From Chitinophaga alhagiae (GTDB lineage Bacteria > Bacteroidota > Bacteroidia > Chitinophagales > Chitinophagaceae), in assembly GCF_003568665.1 (NCBI RefSeq), contig NZ_QXMH01000001.1, forward strand, positions 1,984,001 through 2,048,000: a stretch of DNA of 64,000 bases, in the 5' to 3' direction. Under the pieces are notes generated by a model, which saw only the letters and a list, made by a program, of their open reading frames with translations, was not told the DNA's origin and made no database searches. This document shows, one piece after another, positions 43,837 to 51,462 of this stretch; position 1 is the first letter of the stretch, and every line of letters starts with the position of its first letter. A program made the translations under genes and the position numbers.

Positions 43837-45216
43837 TTATTTATTCTTCTCCTTCCACAACTGGTTGAAAGATTTGGGTGCAAAAATGGGCATGCCCCTC
43901 TCATCGTCTCCCCACGCTTTCCCGAAGAGTTTGCCGATCACCATGTTTTTGGTTTTCCCGCCAACCAGGTTCATCATCCTGCGGCTGAGGCAGGCCTGTT
44001 TCCAGCCGAACCAGCCCAGTTTTTCGCCGCCTGAGGTGTGGTGCTCTTCTACCGCTTTGTGGCGGTTGTGGAGCAGCAGCTCGTGCAAGTTGATGCGCAC
44101 GGGGCATACTTCTGTACAGTTGCCGCAAAGGGAAGAGGCAAAGCTGAGGTGCATGTATTTTTCAATGCCTTGCAGGTGCGGGGTAATTACCGCGCCAATG
44201 GGGCCGCTGTAGGTGGTTTTGTAAGTATGGCCGCCAATGTTCTTGTACACGGGGCAGGCGTTGAGGCAGGAGCCGCAGCGGATGCAATAAAGGCTTTCCC
44301 GGGCTTCCACGTCTTTCAGAATGTTGGTGCGCCCGTTGTCAATAAAGATCACGTACATCTCTTCAGGGCCATCTATTTCTCCTTCCTGCCGGGGGCCGGT
44401 CAGAATGGTGTTGTAGGAAGTGATTTGCTGCCCCGTACCGTAAGTGGCCAGCAGTGGCCAGAAAAGGGCAAGGTCTGCAATGGAAGGCAATACTTTTTCA
44501 ATGCCCACCAGCGCTATGTGGGTTTTGGGAAAAGACGTGGTAAGCCTTGCATTCCCCTCATTTTCCGTAACGGCAATGCCGCCGATGTCTGCAATAATAA
44601 AGTTGGCGCCGGTAATGCCTACTTCAGCGTCCAGGTATTTCTGCCGCAGTTTTTCCCGGGCTACCAGTGTTACTTCTTCCGGGCTGAGGCCGGGGTCTGA
44701 GCCCAGCTTGTCAGCAAAAAGCTGCGCCACCTGCTCCTTGCTTTTATGCATGGCCGGCGTTACAATGTGGTAGGGCGGCTCATTGTCCAGTTGCTGGATG
44801 TACTCGCCCAGGTCCGTTTCCACGCTTTCAATACCGTGTTCCTGCAAATAATCGTTCAGGTGGATCTCTTCCGTGGCCATAGATTTGCTTTTCACCACGG
44901 TTTTGCAGTTCTTGGCCTTGCAGATGGCCAATATTTCTTCACGTGCCTGTTCCGCGTTCTCCGCCCATATCACCTTGCCGCCGCGCTTCATGAAATGCAT
45001 CTCGAAATCTTCCAGGTGCTTGTCAAGATGCTCAATGGCTTTCCATTTCACATTTTTGGCGCGCTCTCGGGCCGTGGGGAGGTCCGCAAACTGCTGCTTG
45101 CCGTTCTTCACGGCAGCATTATACTTGCTGATGTTGAAGTTGATGGTATTGCGGTGCCCAAGGTCCGCCGCTTTTACTTCACTTTCGGAAAGAAAGGTAC
45201 TGGCCGTCTTGTTCAT
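43837..45216 (-). CDS. lutB: LutB-type iron-sulfur protein (LUD domain plus ferredoxin domain)
   Basis: 459 residues. The N-terminal LUD domain covers about 60-300 (KAKNCKTVVKSKSMATEEIH, LEEHGIE-like region, GITGANFIIADIGGIAVTEN). The C-terminus has two 4Fe-4S motifs, CIRCGSCLNACPVY and CGNCTEVCPVRI. In Bacillus LutABC oxidises L-lactate to pyruvate; LutB carries electrons. LutA and LutC are not adjacent here, so it is either an isolated member or works with partners elsewhere. Some bacteria have LutB-like proteins with other roles. Gap of 87 bases to the gene upstream. Confidence 0.88.
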   Translation of the reverse strand: MNKTASTFLSESEVKAADLGHRNTINFNISKYNAAVKNGKQQFADLPTARERAKNVKWKAIEHLDKHLEDFEMHFMKRGGKVIWAENAEQAREEILAICKAKNCKTVVKSKSMATEEIHLNDYLQEHGIESVETDLGEYIQQLDNEPPYHIVTPAMHKSKEQVAQLFADKLGSDPGLSPEEVTLVAREKLRQKYLDAEVGITGANFIIADIGGIAVTENEGNARLTTSFPKTHIALVGIEKVLPSIADLALFWPLLATYGTGQQITSYNTILTGPRQEGEIDGPEEMYVIFIDNGRTNILKDVEARESLYCIRCGSCLNACPVYKNIGGHTYKTTYSGPIGAVITPHLQGIEKYMHLSFASSLCGNCTEVCPVRINLHELLLHNRHKAVEEHHTSGGEKLGWFGWKQACLSRRMMNLVGGKTKNMVIGKLFGKAWGDDERGMPIFAPKSFNQLWKEKNK

Positions 45217-45303
45217 ATGCCTGTAAAGATAATTAAAAAGTGTTCGGGTGTTTGAGTCCCTGACGGGATTGCAGCTATTGTATCAATAAACACAAAAATC
45301 GTA

Positions 45304-45888
45304 TCAAATATCTTCTTCCTCCTGGTACTGACCGGTGGCGATCTTATCCAGCACGGCGTAAAATTCGGCACCGTACTTGCGGGTGATCGCTTCTTCCAGG
45401 AAGCGGTACACCGGTACCTGCAACTGGTTGCCCAGCTTGCAGGCGGGTTTGCAAATGCTCCACTTGTCGTAATTCACCGCTTCAAAGCTCTCGTATTTGG
45501 TGATGCGGATGGGGTAGAGGTGGCAGGAGATGGGCTTTTTAAAATCGATCACCCCGTCTTTATACGCCTTTTCAATACCGCAACCCACAAGGCCGTTGTC
45601 ATCTATGGTGGCATAGGCGCAGATGGCCCCGTTTACAATGGGCGTTACGTGCCCGTGCTCATCGTCCCAGGTGTGGAAGCCCGTTTGTTCTATTTCCGCA
45701 ATCCCCGTCTCTCGCAGGTACGGCTTTACTTTCGGGTAGATCTTTTTCAGTATGGCCAGCTCTGCTTCTTCCAGCGGCGCGCCGCAATCCCCGGCCACGC
45801 AGCAGGCCCCTTTGCAGGCGGTGAGGTTGCATACAAAGTTTTTTTCCACCACTTCGTCACTGATATATTTATCATCGATCACTATCAT
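45304..45888 (-). CDS. DUF3109-family cysteine-rich protein
   Basis: 194 residues from the ATG at 45888; a longer opening to 46173 overlaps gldD and is rejected. Cysteine clusters include CNLTACKGACCVAGDCGAPL, GAICAYATID, GLVGCGIEKAYKDG, PISCHLYPIRI and SICKPACKLG, suggesting a metal or iron-sulfur site like YkgJ-type proteins. Function not known. Its start lies 7 bases after gldD, so it is cotranscribed with gldE and gldD, which is frequent in Bacteroidota. Confidence 0.85.
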   Translation of the reverse strand: MIVIDDKYISDEVVEKNFVCNLTACKGACCVAGDCGAPLEEAELAILKKIYPKVKPYLRETGIAEIEQTGFHTWDDEHGHVTPIVNGAICAYATIDDNGLVGCGIEKAYKDGVIDFKKPISCHLYPIRITKYESFEAVNYDKWSICKPACKLGNQLQVPVYRFLEEAITRKYGAEFYAVLDKIATGQYQEEEDI

Positions 45889-45895
45889 CGGTCTC

Positions 45896-46492
45896 TCAAT
45901 TTGCCTTCCATTGCAGGGTTTTGACCAGGTGCCACATGTCTTCTTCCAGGAAGCGGTGCAGCGGCGCCAGGGAGTCCGCATTGGGCGGTGCGTAAAAATA
46001 CAAAGCTCCGCGCAAAAAATGACGCCCGGAATCTGTAGCGTAAAACTGTTTGGCCGAGGCCGCGTTGCCACCCACCTCGTAAAACAGCCCGTGTACCCCG
46101 TGGCTGGTCTGAATATCCTGCTCCTCAATGGATGCTGCCTTGTAGGTATGCTTGTAGGTGAGCTTGAAGGCATCGTTCACCAGCTTGTCAAGGCTGTTGC
46201 GGGCGCCTATTTCCTTGTAGCTCAGGTAAATTTTACCGTTGAAGGAGGGGAAGTCAATATTGATCCACCAGGGATTTTCGGCCTTTTCGTCAAAAAAAAG
46301 GGTGTCTTTTACGATACCGGCATACACTGGGTACTCAAAGGTGTAAGGGTAGCCCGGTTCATTGAAGGTCTGGTATTTCTTTTCAGGCAGGTCTATCCTG
46401 AAATAGCCCCTGGGTTTGGGTGTGGAGCCCTGTTGTGCGCAGGCTGCCAGCAACAGGGGCAGCGCCGCCGCTAAAAAAATTACTGCTCTCAT
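45896..46492 (-). CDS. gldD: Gliding motility lipoprotein GldD
   Basis: 198 residues with a lipoprotein signal (FLAAALPLLLAACAQQ, lipid on Cys18). Family features: PKPRGYFRIDLPEKKYQTF, YPYTFEYPVYA, WWINIDFPSFNGKIYLSYKE and FLRGALYFYAPPNADSL. In Flavobacterium johnsoniae GldD is needed for gliding and is linked to the type IX secretion machinery. The start overlaps the gldE stop by four bases (ATGA). The cluster mutY-ssb-gldE-gldD is the conserved order. Confidence 0.93.
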   Translation of the reverse strand: MRAVIFLAAALPLLLAACAQQGSTPKPRGYFRIDLPEKKYQTFNEPGYPYTFEYPVYAGIVKDTLFFDEKAENPWWINIDFPSFNGKIYLSYKEIGARNSLDKLVNDAFKLTYKHTYKAASIEEQDIQTSHGVHGLFYEVGGNAASAKQFYATDSGRHFLRGALYFYAPPNADSLAPLHRFLEEDMWHLVKTLQWKAN

Positions 46493-47904
46493 TCCGTTTC
46501 TACGCCAGATTTAATGGTCACCTGCACCTTCTGGATGCGCATTTTGGTGACTTCCAGTATGGTAAAATCAAAGTTCCCGTAGGTGATCACACTGTTCTCT
46601 TCCGGGAATTTGCCGGACAATTCCAGTATCAGCCCGCCAATGGAATCACTTTCGCCCTTTACGGCCTCAAAGGTATCAGGGGCAATGTTAAGGATGCGGC
46701 AAACATCATTGAGCATGGTTTTGCCTTCAAATACGTAGGTATGGTCGTTTACCTTGTTGTAGTTGAACTCTTCCTCGTCAAACTCGTCCTTGATATCGCC
46801 GATCACCTCTTCCATAATATCTTCCAGGGTAACAATGCCGGAGGTGCCGCCAAATTCGTCCACTACCACGGCAAAGTGCATGTGCCGGGTCTGGAACTCA
46901 TTGAGCAGGTCTTCTATCAGTTTGTGCTCATGTACAAAAAACGGCTGGCGCAGTACTTCGTGCCAGTCAAAGGCATCTCCCTTGCCCAGGTGCAGCAGCA
47001 GGTCTTTGGTGTGTATTACGCCCACAATGGTATCCAGGTTGTTCTTATACACGGGGAGGCGGGAGTAATGCAGGTCTGCTACCTGTTTTACCACTTCGCT
47101 GAAGGGAGCGTCGTATTCAAGGCCGTTCACGTCCAGCCGGGTGCGCATGATCTGCTTTACGGCAATGTTGCCGAATTTGAGGATGCCGCGCACAATGTTC
47201 TTTTCCTCCTGGGAGGCGCCCGGTTCCACGCTCATTTCGATCACCTCGTCTATTTCCTGGTAGTTGATGGGCCGGGTGTTGCGATGAAAAAGACGGGCCT
47301 CCACGCTCTCGCTCAGGTTCACGAAAAAGTTGCTCACCGGTTCCAGGGTGGCGTGAATGATGTGTACGAACCAGGCAAAGTAGGTGGCAAAGCGCAGGTT
47401 GTTTTGCGTGGCCCACACCCTGGGCAATATCTGCCCGAAGAACAGCAGTACAAAGGTGATGATGGCAATACGCACCACAAAAGAGACCAGGGCCAGGTGT
47501 TGCAGGCTTTCTACCTGGTATATGAGGTAATTGGTGATGAAAATGAAAGCAATGTTGAACAGGATGTTGGCGATCTGGAGGGATGCCAGCAGGGATTTAG
47601 GGTTTTCCAGCAGCCGGGTGATCATTTTGCCCGCATTGTTTTGCCGGGTTTTCAGCACGTTCAGGTCTTTGTAATTCAGGGAAAAAAAAGCCACTTCCGC
47701 CCCGGAAACAATGAAGGTCAGCAGCAGGAGGAAGAAGATAACGAGCAGAAACACCACAATATTCGGCGATGGAGACGCCAGCTCTTGTAACAAAACACTC
47801 TTGAACGGTAAAATACCAGCCGATAGGTGAACCAAGATATTTAAGCTTTGGTCAAAAATAATGGGAAAGAAATTCAGTTTGCTGATTGAATCGCTTTCCC
47901 GCAT
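46489..47904 (-). CDS. gldE: Gliding motility-associated protein GldE (CBS/CorC family)
   Basis: 471 residues. N-terminal DUF21 membrane domain (FLLVIFFLLLLTFIVSGAEV, LEPVSNFF region), a CBS pair (about residues 230-345, with VYKNNLDTIVGVIHTKDLLL and AVVVDEFGGTSGIVTLEDIM) and a C-terminal transporter-associated domain (GESDSIGGLILELSGKFPEE). Paralogous to HlyC/CorC proteins; GldE is specific to Bacteroidota gliding clusters. The exact start is uncertain: a TATATTTG box ends only 2 bases before the called ATG, so initiation may be leaderless or at a downstream TTG. Confidence 0.9.
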   Translation of the reverse strand: MRESDSISKLNFFPIIFDQSLNILVHLSAGILPFKSVLLQELASPSPNIVVFLLVIFFLLLLTFIVSGAEVAFFSLNYKDLNVLKTRQNNAGKMITRLLENPKSLLASLQIANILFNIAFIFITNYLIYQVESLQHLALVSFVVRIAIITFVLLFFGQILPRVWATQNNLRFATYFAWFVHIIHATLEPVSNFFVNLSESVEARLFHRNTRPINYQEIDEVIEMSVEPGASQEEKNIVRGILKFGNIAVKQIMRTRLDVNGLEYDAPFSEVVKQVADLHYSRLPVYKNNLDTIVGVIHTKDLLLHLGKGDAFDWHEVLRQPFFVHEHKLIEDLLNEFQTRHMHFAVVVDEFGGTSGIVTLEDIMEEVIGDIKDEFDEEEFNYNKVNDHTYVFEGKTMLNDVCRILNIAPDTFEAVKGESDSIGGLILELSGKFPEENSVITYGNFDFTILEVTKMRIQKVQVTIKSGVETE

Positions 47905-47905
47905 G

Positions 47906-47913
47906 CAAATATA
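47906..47913 (-). promoter_or_regulatory. -7-like box directly before gldE
   Basis: TATATTTG on the minus strand, ending two bases from the called gldE start. If functional, transcription begins at or inside the first codons. It would let gldE-gldD be expressed separately from ssb. Confidence 0.4.
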
Positions 47914-47969
47914 AAGAATGTACCGTTACGGGCGGATATTCTTGTAAAACCAGTGACCTTTAGGGTCTT

Positions 47970-48446
47970 TTAAAAGGGAAGATCGTCTGTCGCTTCGTTC
48001 ATGGGCGGTATTTCCAGGCCTGTATAACCTTCTCCGTGGCCCTGGGTTGCATGCCCGCCGGATGTGCCGGAGGCATGGTGGTGAGGTACCGGGTGGTCCC
48101 CGTTGTTCACGTCCATCCGTTTGTCCAGCATCACCAGGTTATCGCCTACTACTTCCGTGGCAAATTTCTTGTTGCCTTCCTTGTCTTCCCAGCTACGGGT
48201 ACGCAGGCGCCCTTCTATATACACCAGGCTGCCTTTGTGCAGGTATTTTTGAGCCAGCTCCGCCAACCCTCTCCAGAGTACTACGGTATGCCATTCTGTT
48301 TGGGAAATGAGCTTGCCGGCACGGTCTTTAAAAGTTTCGGTAGTAGCCAGGGAGAATTTGGCTACTGCAATATTGCCTTCCAGGAATTGAACATCGGGGT
48401 CTCTGCCAAGATTGCCAATCAGGATTACTTTATTAACACCTCTCAT
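47970..48446 (-). CDS. ssb: Single-stranded DNA-binding protein
   Basis: 158 residues: OB-fold domain (MRGVNKVILIGNLGRDPDVQ, EWHTVVLWRGLAELAQKYL, GSLVYIEGRLRTRSWEDKEG), a flexible His/Gly-rich linker and the acidic tip DDLPF that recruits repair and replication partners. Length is near the family average. Lies 65 bases upstream of gldE and 116 bases downstream of mutY on the same strand, as in other Bacteroidota. Confidence 0.95.
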   Translation of the reverse strand: MRGVNKVILIGNLGRDPDVQFLEGNIAVAKFSLATTETFKDRAGKLISQTEWHTVVLWRGLAELAQKYLHKGSLVYIEGRLRTRSWEDKEGNKKFATEVVGDNLVMLDKRMDVNNGDHPVPHHHASGTSGGHATQGHGEGYTGLEIPPMNEATDDLPF

Positions 48447-48562
48447 AATTGTAGGTTTTAATCTGTCCTATTATAATATAGTTCTGCTCACGGTCAACCT
48501 TACTAAAGTTAATGTTTTTTTCCAATCAACACATCAAATTTTTAGCCCTGTTCCGCGTGCCG

Positions 48563-49621
48563 TCAACGTTGCAGGTAATCCACAATGATCTTGGGAAAGG
48601 CGTAGTTCTTCAATTGTTCTTCGGTTACCTGCAGGTATCCTTCCGGCATGTTGAACGCCGCCGGAACGGACAGCTGGAGGAACCGGGCATGAATGGTCTG
48701 GTGGGTGAGCTGTTGTTTTATTTCCACTGCGGGCGCCGTTATTTTATAGGCGTGCCTGCCCATGAGGCGTTGAAAGAGAGGGGATTGCAGCACTATTTCG
48801 TCTGCGGCGGGCGCAGGTGTTTCGATCAGCACAAACTCGTGCAGATTTTCCCATATGTCTTTTTCCGTGCGCTTGCGGATGAAGAGGAGGCCCTTCTTCC
48901 GCAGCAGCAGGTAGTTGAAATACCGTTTTCTGATCACCAGCTTTTTGGATTTCACCGGCACCAGGTCCGTAAGCCCTTGCTGGAAGGCTTGGCACCTGGC
49001 TGCCAGGGGGCAGCCCTGGCAGAGCGGTTGCTGGGGTTTGCATACCACCGCGCCAAAGTCCATGATGGCCTGGTTGTAAATGCCCGGTTGCCGCAGGTGC
49101 AGCACTTCGCCGGCCAATTGCGTAAACAGTTTTTTGCCGGCGGTGGTATCTGTAGGCGTATCAATGCCAAAATACCGGGCCAGCACGCGGTACACGTTGC
49201 CGTCCAGCACGGCGTGCGGCAGGTTGAAAGCAAAGGAAGCAATGGCGGCGGCGGTATAGGCGCCTACGCCTTTGAGCGCGGCAATGCCCTCATATGTTTG
49301 CGGGAACCGGCCTTTATGCGTGCCGGCAATGGTGCGGGCGGCGGCCAGCATGTTCTTGCAGCGGGCGTAGTAGCCCAGCCCCTGCCAGAGGCGGAACACT
49401 TCTTCGTCCGTGGCGGCGGCCAGGTGGGTTACGGTGGGGTAGGCGGCTATGAAACGTTCATAATAGGGCCAGCCCTGCTCCACCCGTGTTTGCTGTAAAA
49501 TAATTTCAGACAGCCAGATGCGGTAGGGGTCTTTTTCGCCCTTCCAGGGCATGGCCCGGCTGTTTTTGACCCGGTCCCAGGTCATAATACAGTCAGTAAA
49601 AAAATTCCTAGTATCGGTCAT
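48563..49621 (-). CDS. mutY: A/G-specific adenine glycosylase MutY
   Basis: Removes adenine mispaired with 8-oxoguanine. 352 residues from the ATG at 49621 (MTDTRNFFTDCIM); an upstream extension to 49726 is not homologous-looking. Contains WKGEKDPYRIWLSEIILQQT, helix-hairpin-helix with catalytic Asp (LKGVGAYTAAAIASFAF, VLDGNVYRVLARYFG), the cysteine set C-x6-C-x2-C-x5-C in CKPQQPLCQGCPLAARC for the 4Fe-4S cluster, and a C-terminal Nudix-like domain. Head of the mutY-ssb-gldE-gldD cluster. Confidence 0.95.
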   Translation of the reverse strand: MTDTRNFFTDCIMTWDRVKNSRAMPWKGEKDPYRIWLSEIILQQTRVEQGWPYYERFIAAYPTVTHLAAATDEEVFRLWQGLGYYARCKNMLAAARTIAGTHKGRFPQTYEGIAALKGVGAYTAAAIASFAFNLPHAVLDGNVYRVLARYFGIDTPTDTTAGKKLFTQLAGEVLHLRQPGIYNQAIMDFGAVVCKPQQPLCQGCPLAARCQAFQQGLTDLVPVKSKKLVIRKRYFNYLLLRKKGLLFIRKRTEKDIWENLHEFVLIETPAPAADEIVLQSPLFQRLMGRHAYKITAPAVEIKQQLTHQTIHARFLQLSVPAAFNMPEGYLQVTEEQLKNYAFPKIIVDYLQR

Positions 49622-49812
49622 TTGCCTAAAATAATTTATATATGTCGATGTTTTTGTATATATTCGTGTCCCGGAAGTCTTGATTCTCGCTGAATTGCAG
49701 TGATTTACGCTTTGACGGGAGCACAAATAAACGTATTTTTAGAATGCGCTATCTATAATAAAAAATATTAAATTTTATTTGCTTGAAAATTCAGCAATTA
49801 AATTTTTTTTAA

Positions 49813-49820
49813 TAACTTTG
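49813..49820 (+). promoter_or_regulatory. -7 promoter box of the HU gene
   Basis: TAACTTTG, full match to TAnnTTTG, 25 bases before the HU ATG in a strongly AT-rich 224-base region. Confidence 0.6.
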
Positions 49821-49845
49821 AAAACAAGTAATCCTCCGCTTCATT

Positions 49846-50133
49846 ATGAGAAAAGCTGATTTGATTAACAACATTGCTGAAAAAACCGGCATCCCCAAAG
49901 TAGATGTGTTAGTAACACTCGAAGCCATGTTCAAGGAAGTTAAGGAGGCGTTAGCAAATGGCGAACATATCTACATCCGCGGGTTTGGCAGTTTTATCAC
50001 CAAGAAACGGGCTGCCAAAATAGGCCGTAACATTAAAAAGAATGTTGCCGTGGAAATTCCCGAGCACTACATTCCAGCATTTAAGCCATCTAAAGAGTTC
50101 GTTGCAGAAGTAAAGAAGCTCAAAAGTTCTTAG
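49846..50133 (+). CDS. HU-family DNA-binding protein
   Basis: 95 residues, nucleoid protein that bends DNA as a dimer. Begins MRKADLINNIAEKTGIPKVD, has the beta-arm GFGSFITKKRAAKIGRNIKK and the ending FKPSKEFVAEVKKL. Arm sequence differs from the classic RNP-type arm (Lys-Asn in place of Arg-Asn-Pro), as in other Bacteroidota HU-like proteins. The TPR gene follows after 24 bases and the COX24-type and rng genes lie behind; this order is common in the phylum. Confidence 0.93.
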   Translation: MRKADLINNIAEKTGIPKVDVLVTLEAMFKEVKEALANGEHIYIRGFGSFITKKRAAKIGRNIKKNVAVEIPEHYIPAFKPSKEFVAEVKKLKSS

Positions 50134-50157
50134 ATTTGCATCCTAATCTAATTTAGG

Positions 50158-51009
50158 GTGCAAAGAAATCAACTACTCGTTATTGGCCTGGCTGTCGTTG
50201 TAGCAACGGCACTGTTCGCATTTGGCCGTATTACGCCAAAGGTGCACGGGCATGAGCATGCCGCTGCGCCGGGGGGGGCTATGCCCCAGGGCCAAAGTGC
50301 CGTAGCGGCCAATTTTTCTGACCTTTTGAAGAAAGCGAAGGAGAAGGTTCCCGCAGACAAGCTGGTGGAGATCACTAGCCTTGAGAATACCGTTGTACGC
50401 GGTGATGTAAAAAGCCAGCAGATTGCTGCCTACCAGCAATTATATACCATCTGGGACGGGCTGAACGAGCTTCCTATAGCCGCCCATTACGCCGCAGAAT
50501 CCGCCAAGTTGGAAAATTCCGGAAAAAGCCTCACCTTTGCAGCCAATTTATTTTTGGAGCATCTCTCGCATACGCAAGACGCAGGCGTTAGGGTGTGGCA
50601 GGCCAATACGGCCCTGGAATTGCTGGATAAGGCTATTGCGCTTGAACCAAACAATGACACGCTGAAGATAAAGAAGGGGGCCCTGCTGGTAAGCAACACC
50701 GGGGAGCCTATGAAAGGCATCGGCATCCTGCGGGAGGTGGCTGAAAGGAACCCTGACTTCCTGGACGCGCAGCTCACACTGGCCAATTTCAGCATTACCT
50801 CCGGCCAGTATGACAAGGCCATTGAGCGTATGGAAAGTGTGCTGGAGCGCCACCCGCAAGAACCTAAAGCGTTGTTCCTGCTGGCCGTGGCCTATCAGAG
50901 CAAGGGAGACAACGCCAAAGCGGTAGAACTGCTCAGGCAGTGCCGGAAACTGATCAAAGACCCGTCACTGGCCGCCGAAATAGACGGATATATTAAAAGC
51001 ATTCAGTAA
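50158..51009 (+). CDS. Membrane-anchored TPR protein
   Basis: 283 residues, GTG start (MQRNQLLVIGLAVVV). One N-terminal membrane anchor (LLVIGLAVVVATALFAFG), a His/Gly-rich spacer, then TPR repeats from about residue 95 (ANTALELLDKAIALEPNNDT, SGQYDKAIERMESVLERHPQ). Probably periplasmic. Between HU and the COX24-type gene with close spacing, suggesting one transcript. No enzyme domain; role unknown. Confidence 0.82.
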   Translation: MQRNQLLVIGLAVVVATALFAFGRITPKVHGHEHAAAPGGAMPQGQSAVAANFSDLLKKAKEKVPADKLVEITSLENTVVRGDVKSQQIAAYQQLYTIWDGLNELPIAAHYAAESAKLENSGKSLTFAANLFLEHLSHTQDAGVRVWQANTALELLDKAIALEPNNDTLKIKKGALLVSNTGEPMKGIGILREVAERNPDFLDAQLTLANFSITSGQYDKAIERMESVLERHPQEPKALFLLAVAYQSKGDNAKAVELLRQCRKLIKDPSLAAEIDGYIKSIQ

Positions 51010-51061
51010 GCTCCGGCCTGCTGTCAAATAAAATTATAAACATTTAAAAAAATACAAGCGT

Positions 51062-51157
51062 ATGCCTTGCGGAAAGAAAAGAAAAAGACATAAGATCGCA
51101 ACCCACAAACGGAAAAAAAGACTGAGAAAGAACCGTCATAAGAAAGGCAAGAAATAA
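51062..51157 (+). CDS. AURKAIP1/COX24-domain small ribosomal-type protein (31 residues)
   Basis: Encodes MPCGKKRKRHKIATHKRKKR followed by LRKNRHKKGKK: 19 of 31 residues are Lys or Arg. It matches the very small basic protein annotated in Bacteroidota as AURKAIP1/COX24 domain protein, related to a mitochondrial small-subunit ribosomal protein; a ribosome-associated role is likely. It precedes rng, as in many Bacteroidota genomes. It is too short for standard gene finding but the sequence is distinctive. Confidence 0.85.
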   Translation: MPCGKKRKRHKIATHKRKKRLRKNRHKKGKK

Positions 51158-51234
51158 TCCTCCTGTTTCCCCGCCATTTATACTGCACAGGTATAAGTAG
51201 CCGGAGGCGGACTCGATAAATTTTTTATAGCAAT

Positions 51235-51281
51235 CCTGCATGATTTTAGCTTTAATTGTTAAATTGCTAAGGTCATGCAGG
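51235..51281. repeat. 47-base imperfect palindrome
   Basis: Arms CCTGCATGA / TCATGCAGG (9 bp), then T-T against G-G wobble, TTAGC / GCTAA (5 bp), TTTAA / TTAAA (5 bp), loop TTG, with a two-base bulge on one side: about 21 pairs as RNA. Followed by GTTGTTTCG, only modestly T-rich. May end the HU-TPR-COX24 transcript or bind a regulator of rng. Confidence 0.55.
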
Positions 51282-51399
51282 TTGTTTCGTAGATCGGCCT
51301 AAAAAATCCGGACTTCACCCTGTATATATCACTAAACCCTTTGCAATCCTCTCTCGTGTGAAACGCCGGTTCCCAGACCGGTATCATTTGGGCATGCTG

Positions 51400-51407
51400 T
51401 ACTTTTG
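51400..51407 (+). promoter_or_regulatory. -7 promoter box of rng
   Basis: TACTTTTG, full match to TAnnTTTG, 55 bases before the TTG start of rng. Confidence 0.5.
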
Positions 51408-51462
51408 CCTGGTGAAAAAGGACGGCATAAAAGTGAAGTATTTATGGATAAAATTTTGACGC

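Larger units (their letters stand above)
51158..51462. other. 305-base region between COX24-type gene and rng
   Basis: No coding frame. Contains the long imperfect palindrome at 51235-51281, a short ACCGGTT/ACCGGT repeat near 51366-51382, and the rng -7 box at 51400-51407. The rest is unremarkable. Confidence 0.6.

Noticed and set aside
45889..46173. Longer start for the DUF3109 protein
   Set aside because: The extension overlaps gldD in another frame and lacks family similarity.
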